A stretch of 64,000 nt of DNA from Auanema rhodensis (taxonomy: Eukaryota > Nematoda > Chromadorea > Rhabditida > Rhabditidae), in NCBI GenBank assembly GCA_964057225.1, contig CAXKVF010000073.1, positions 930,001 through 994,000 of the forward strand. The letters run 5' to 3'. The notes beneath the pieces were generated by a model that was not told the DNA's origin, ran no database searches, and saw only the letters and a program-made list of their open reading frames with translations. The position numbers and the translations under genes are program-made. Below, piece after piece: positions 63,601 to 64,000 of this stretch (the first letter of the stretch is position 1; the number at the start of each line of letters is the position of its first letter).

Positions 63601-64000
63601 TTCACGTAAATTTCAAAGTCATGGTTACCACGCACCAATATCAATAAAAATTCGTTTTTAGACTAATATGGACATGAGGAATCTAATTTTGAAAACCGCA
63701 TCTCTTTATCTTTCACGTGAAGCGAGTTACATACCAAGTGCACATCACGTGTACATTTAATTAGCATAAATTAAAGTTCACGTAAATTTCAAAGTCATGG
63801 TTACCATTCACCAATATCAATAAAAATTTGTTTTTAGACTAATATGGACATGGGGAATCTAATTTTGAAAACCGCATCTCTTTATCTTTCACGTGAAGCG
63901 AGTTACATACCAAGTGCACATCACGTGTACATTTAATTAGCATAAATTAAAGTTCACGTAAATTTCAAAGTCATGGTTACCATGAACCAATATCAATAAA
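45641..64000 (+). repeat. Irregular higher-order organisation of 16, 19 and 21 monomers
   Basis: The paired markers GGAGAATC then GCATGAATT recur with ATGAATT at 45641, 49336, 52679, 55495, 59190 and 62534. Steps are 3695, 3343, 2816, 3695 and 3344 bp, which is 21, 19, 16, 21 and 19 monomers, with one-base losses where a 175-bp monomer is included. Two flavours of the preceding monomer alternate: ATGCACC (at 45641, 55495 and 62534) and ATACACC (at 49336, 52679 and 59190). A 4-monomer local duplication shows as ATTCACC at 60462 and 61166. The block is a mosaic of overlapping duplications, not one clean unit. Confidence 0.75.

Larger units (their letters stand above)
41566..64000 (+). repeat. 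176-bp satellite array, right block (about 127 monomers)
   Basis: The same monomer in the same orientation resumes mid-monomer after the retroelement and runs off the window end. Its variant set differs from the left block. GAACTAAT after the dyad, AACCACATC for AACCGCATC, ACAATTAATT for ACATTTAATT, GACATGGAGAATC and GCATGAATTAA are common here and were not noticed on the left. The GCGT/GCATTAATT monomers of the left are lacking. Monomers of 175 bp (AATAAAATTTG, one A lost) occur at 44111, 47982, 51325 and 57836. Two adjacent 177-bp monomers with GTGTATTATT lie near 41927 and 42104. No gene-like sequence is present. Confidence 0.98.

Noticed and set aside
1-64000. CRISPR-like direct repeats
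   Set aside because: The repeat unit is the whole 176-bp monomer with no unique spacers, and there are no cas-like genes. This is satellite DNA.
1-64000. Telomeric repeats or rDNA
   Set aside because: No runs of TTAGGC, TTAGGG or TTAGG and no rRNA-like conserved stretches were seen.

Overview
The window is almost entirely one satellite DNA array, interrupted once by a young LTR retrotransposon. It looks like constitutive heterochromatin, possibly pericentromeric or subtelomeric, of an AT-rich invertebrate genome. The retroelement's Gag, protease and integrase-tail features resemble Ty3/Gypsy (Metaviridae) elements of the Cer1-like kind known from nematodes. A nematode host is therefore my best guess, at moderate to low confidence. 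No host gene, rRNA, tRNA, CRISPR array or telomere repeat was found.

Layout: (1) 1-37463 is a head-to-tail array of about 213 monomers of 176 bp. (2) 37464-41565 is a 4.1-kb LTR element with a 4-bp target duplication (GCAC). It contains a 5' LTR, a primer-binding-like site, a long structured leader, one 900-codon ORF, a polypurine tract and a 3' LTR. (3) 41566-64000 is the same array resumed, in the same orientation and phase, about 127 more monomers. Each monomer carries two CACGTG E-box palindromes 32 bp apart, a degenerate third CACGT core about 33 bp further on, a 13-bp dyad CATGGTTACCATG, an AATAAA and a CENP-B-box-like 17-mer. Diagnostic variants expose higher-order structure: a 2816-bp (16-monomer) duplication near 2.3-7.9 kb, an 880-bp (5-monomer) duplication near 7.9-9.4 kb, a 4576-bp (26-monomer) tandem duplication near 19.4-28.5 kb, and an irregular 21/19/16-monomer organisation on the right.

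The retroelement is the part most worth a second look. Its ORF is uninterrupted, but reads Gag, zinc knuckle, aspartic protease, the first residues of reverse transcriptase, then directly the C-terminal GPY/F part of integrase. The catalytic RT, RNase H and integrase core are missing in frame. The LTRs differ by one substitution and one 4-bp indel. It therefore looks like a recently moved or recently deleted non-autonomous Gag-protease element that would depend on a full-length relative. Its LTR and leader carry six hairpins sharing an invariant C-GTATA-G apex on stems of unrelated but self-complementary sequence. This covariation is what a conserved RNA element, such as a packaging or dimerisation signal, would leave. 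It is the best candidate here for an undescribed system.
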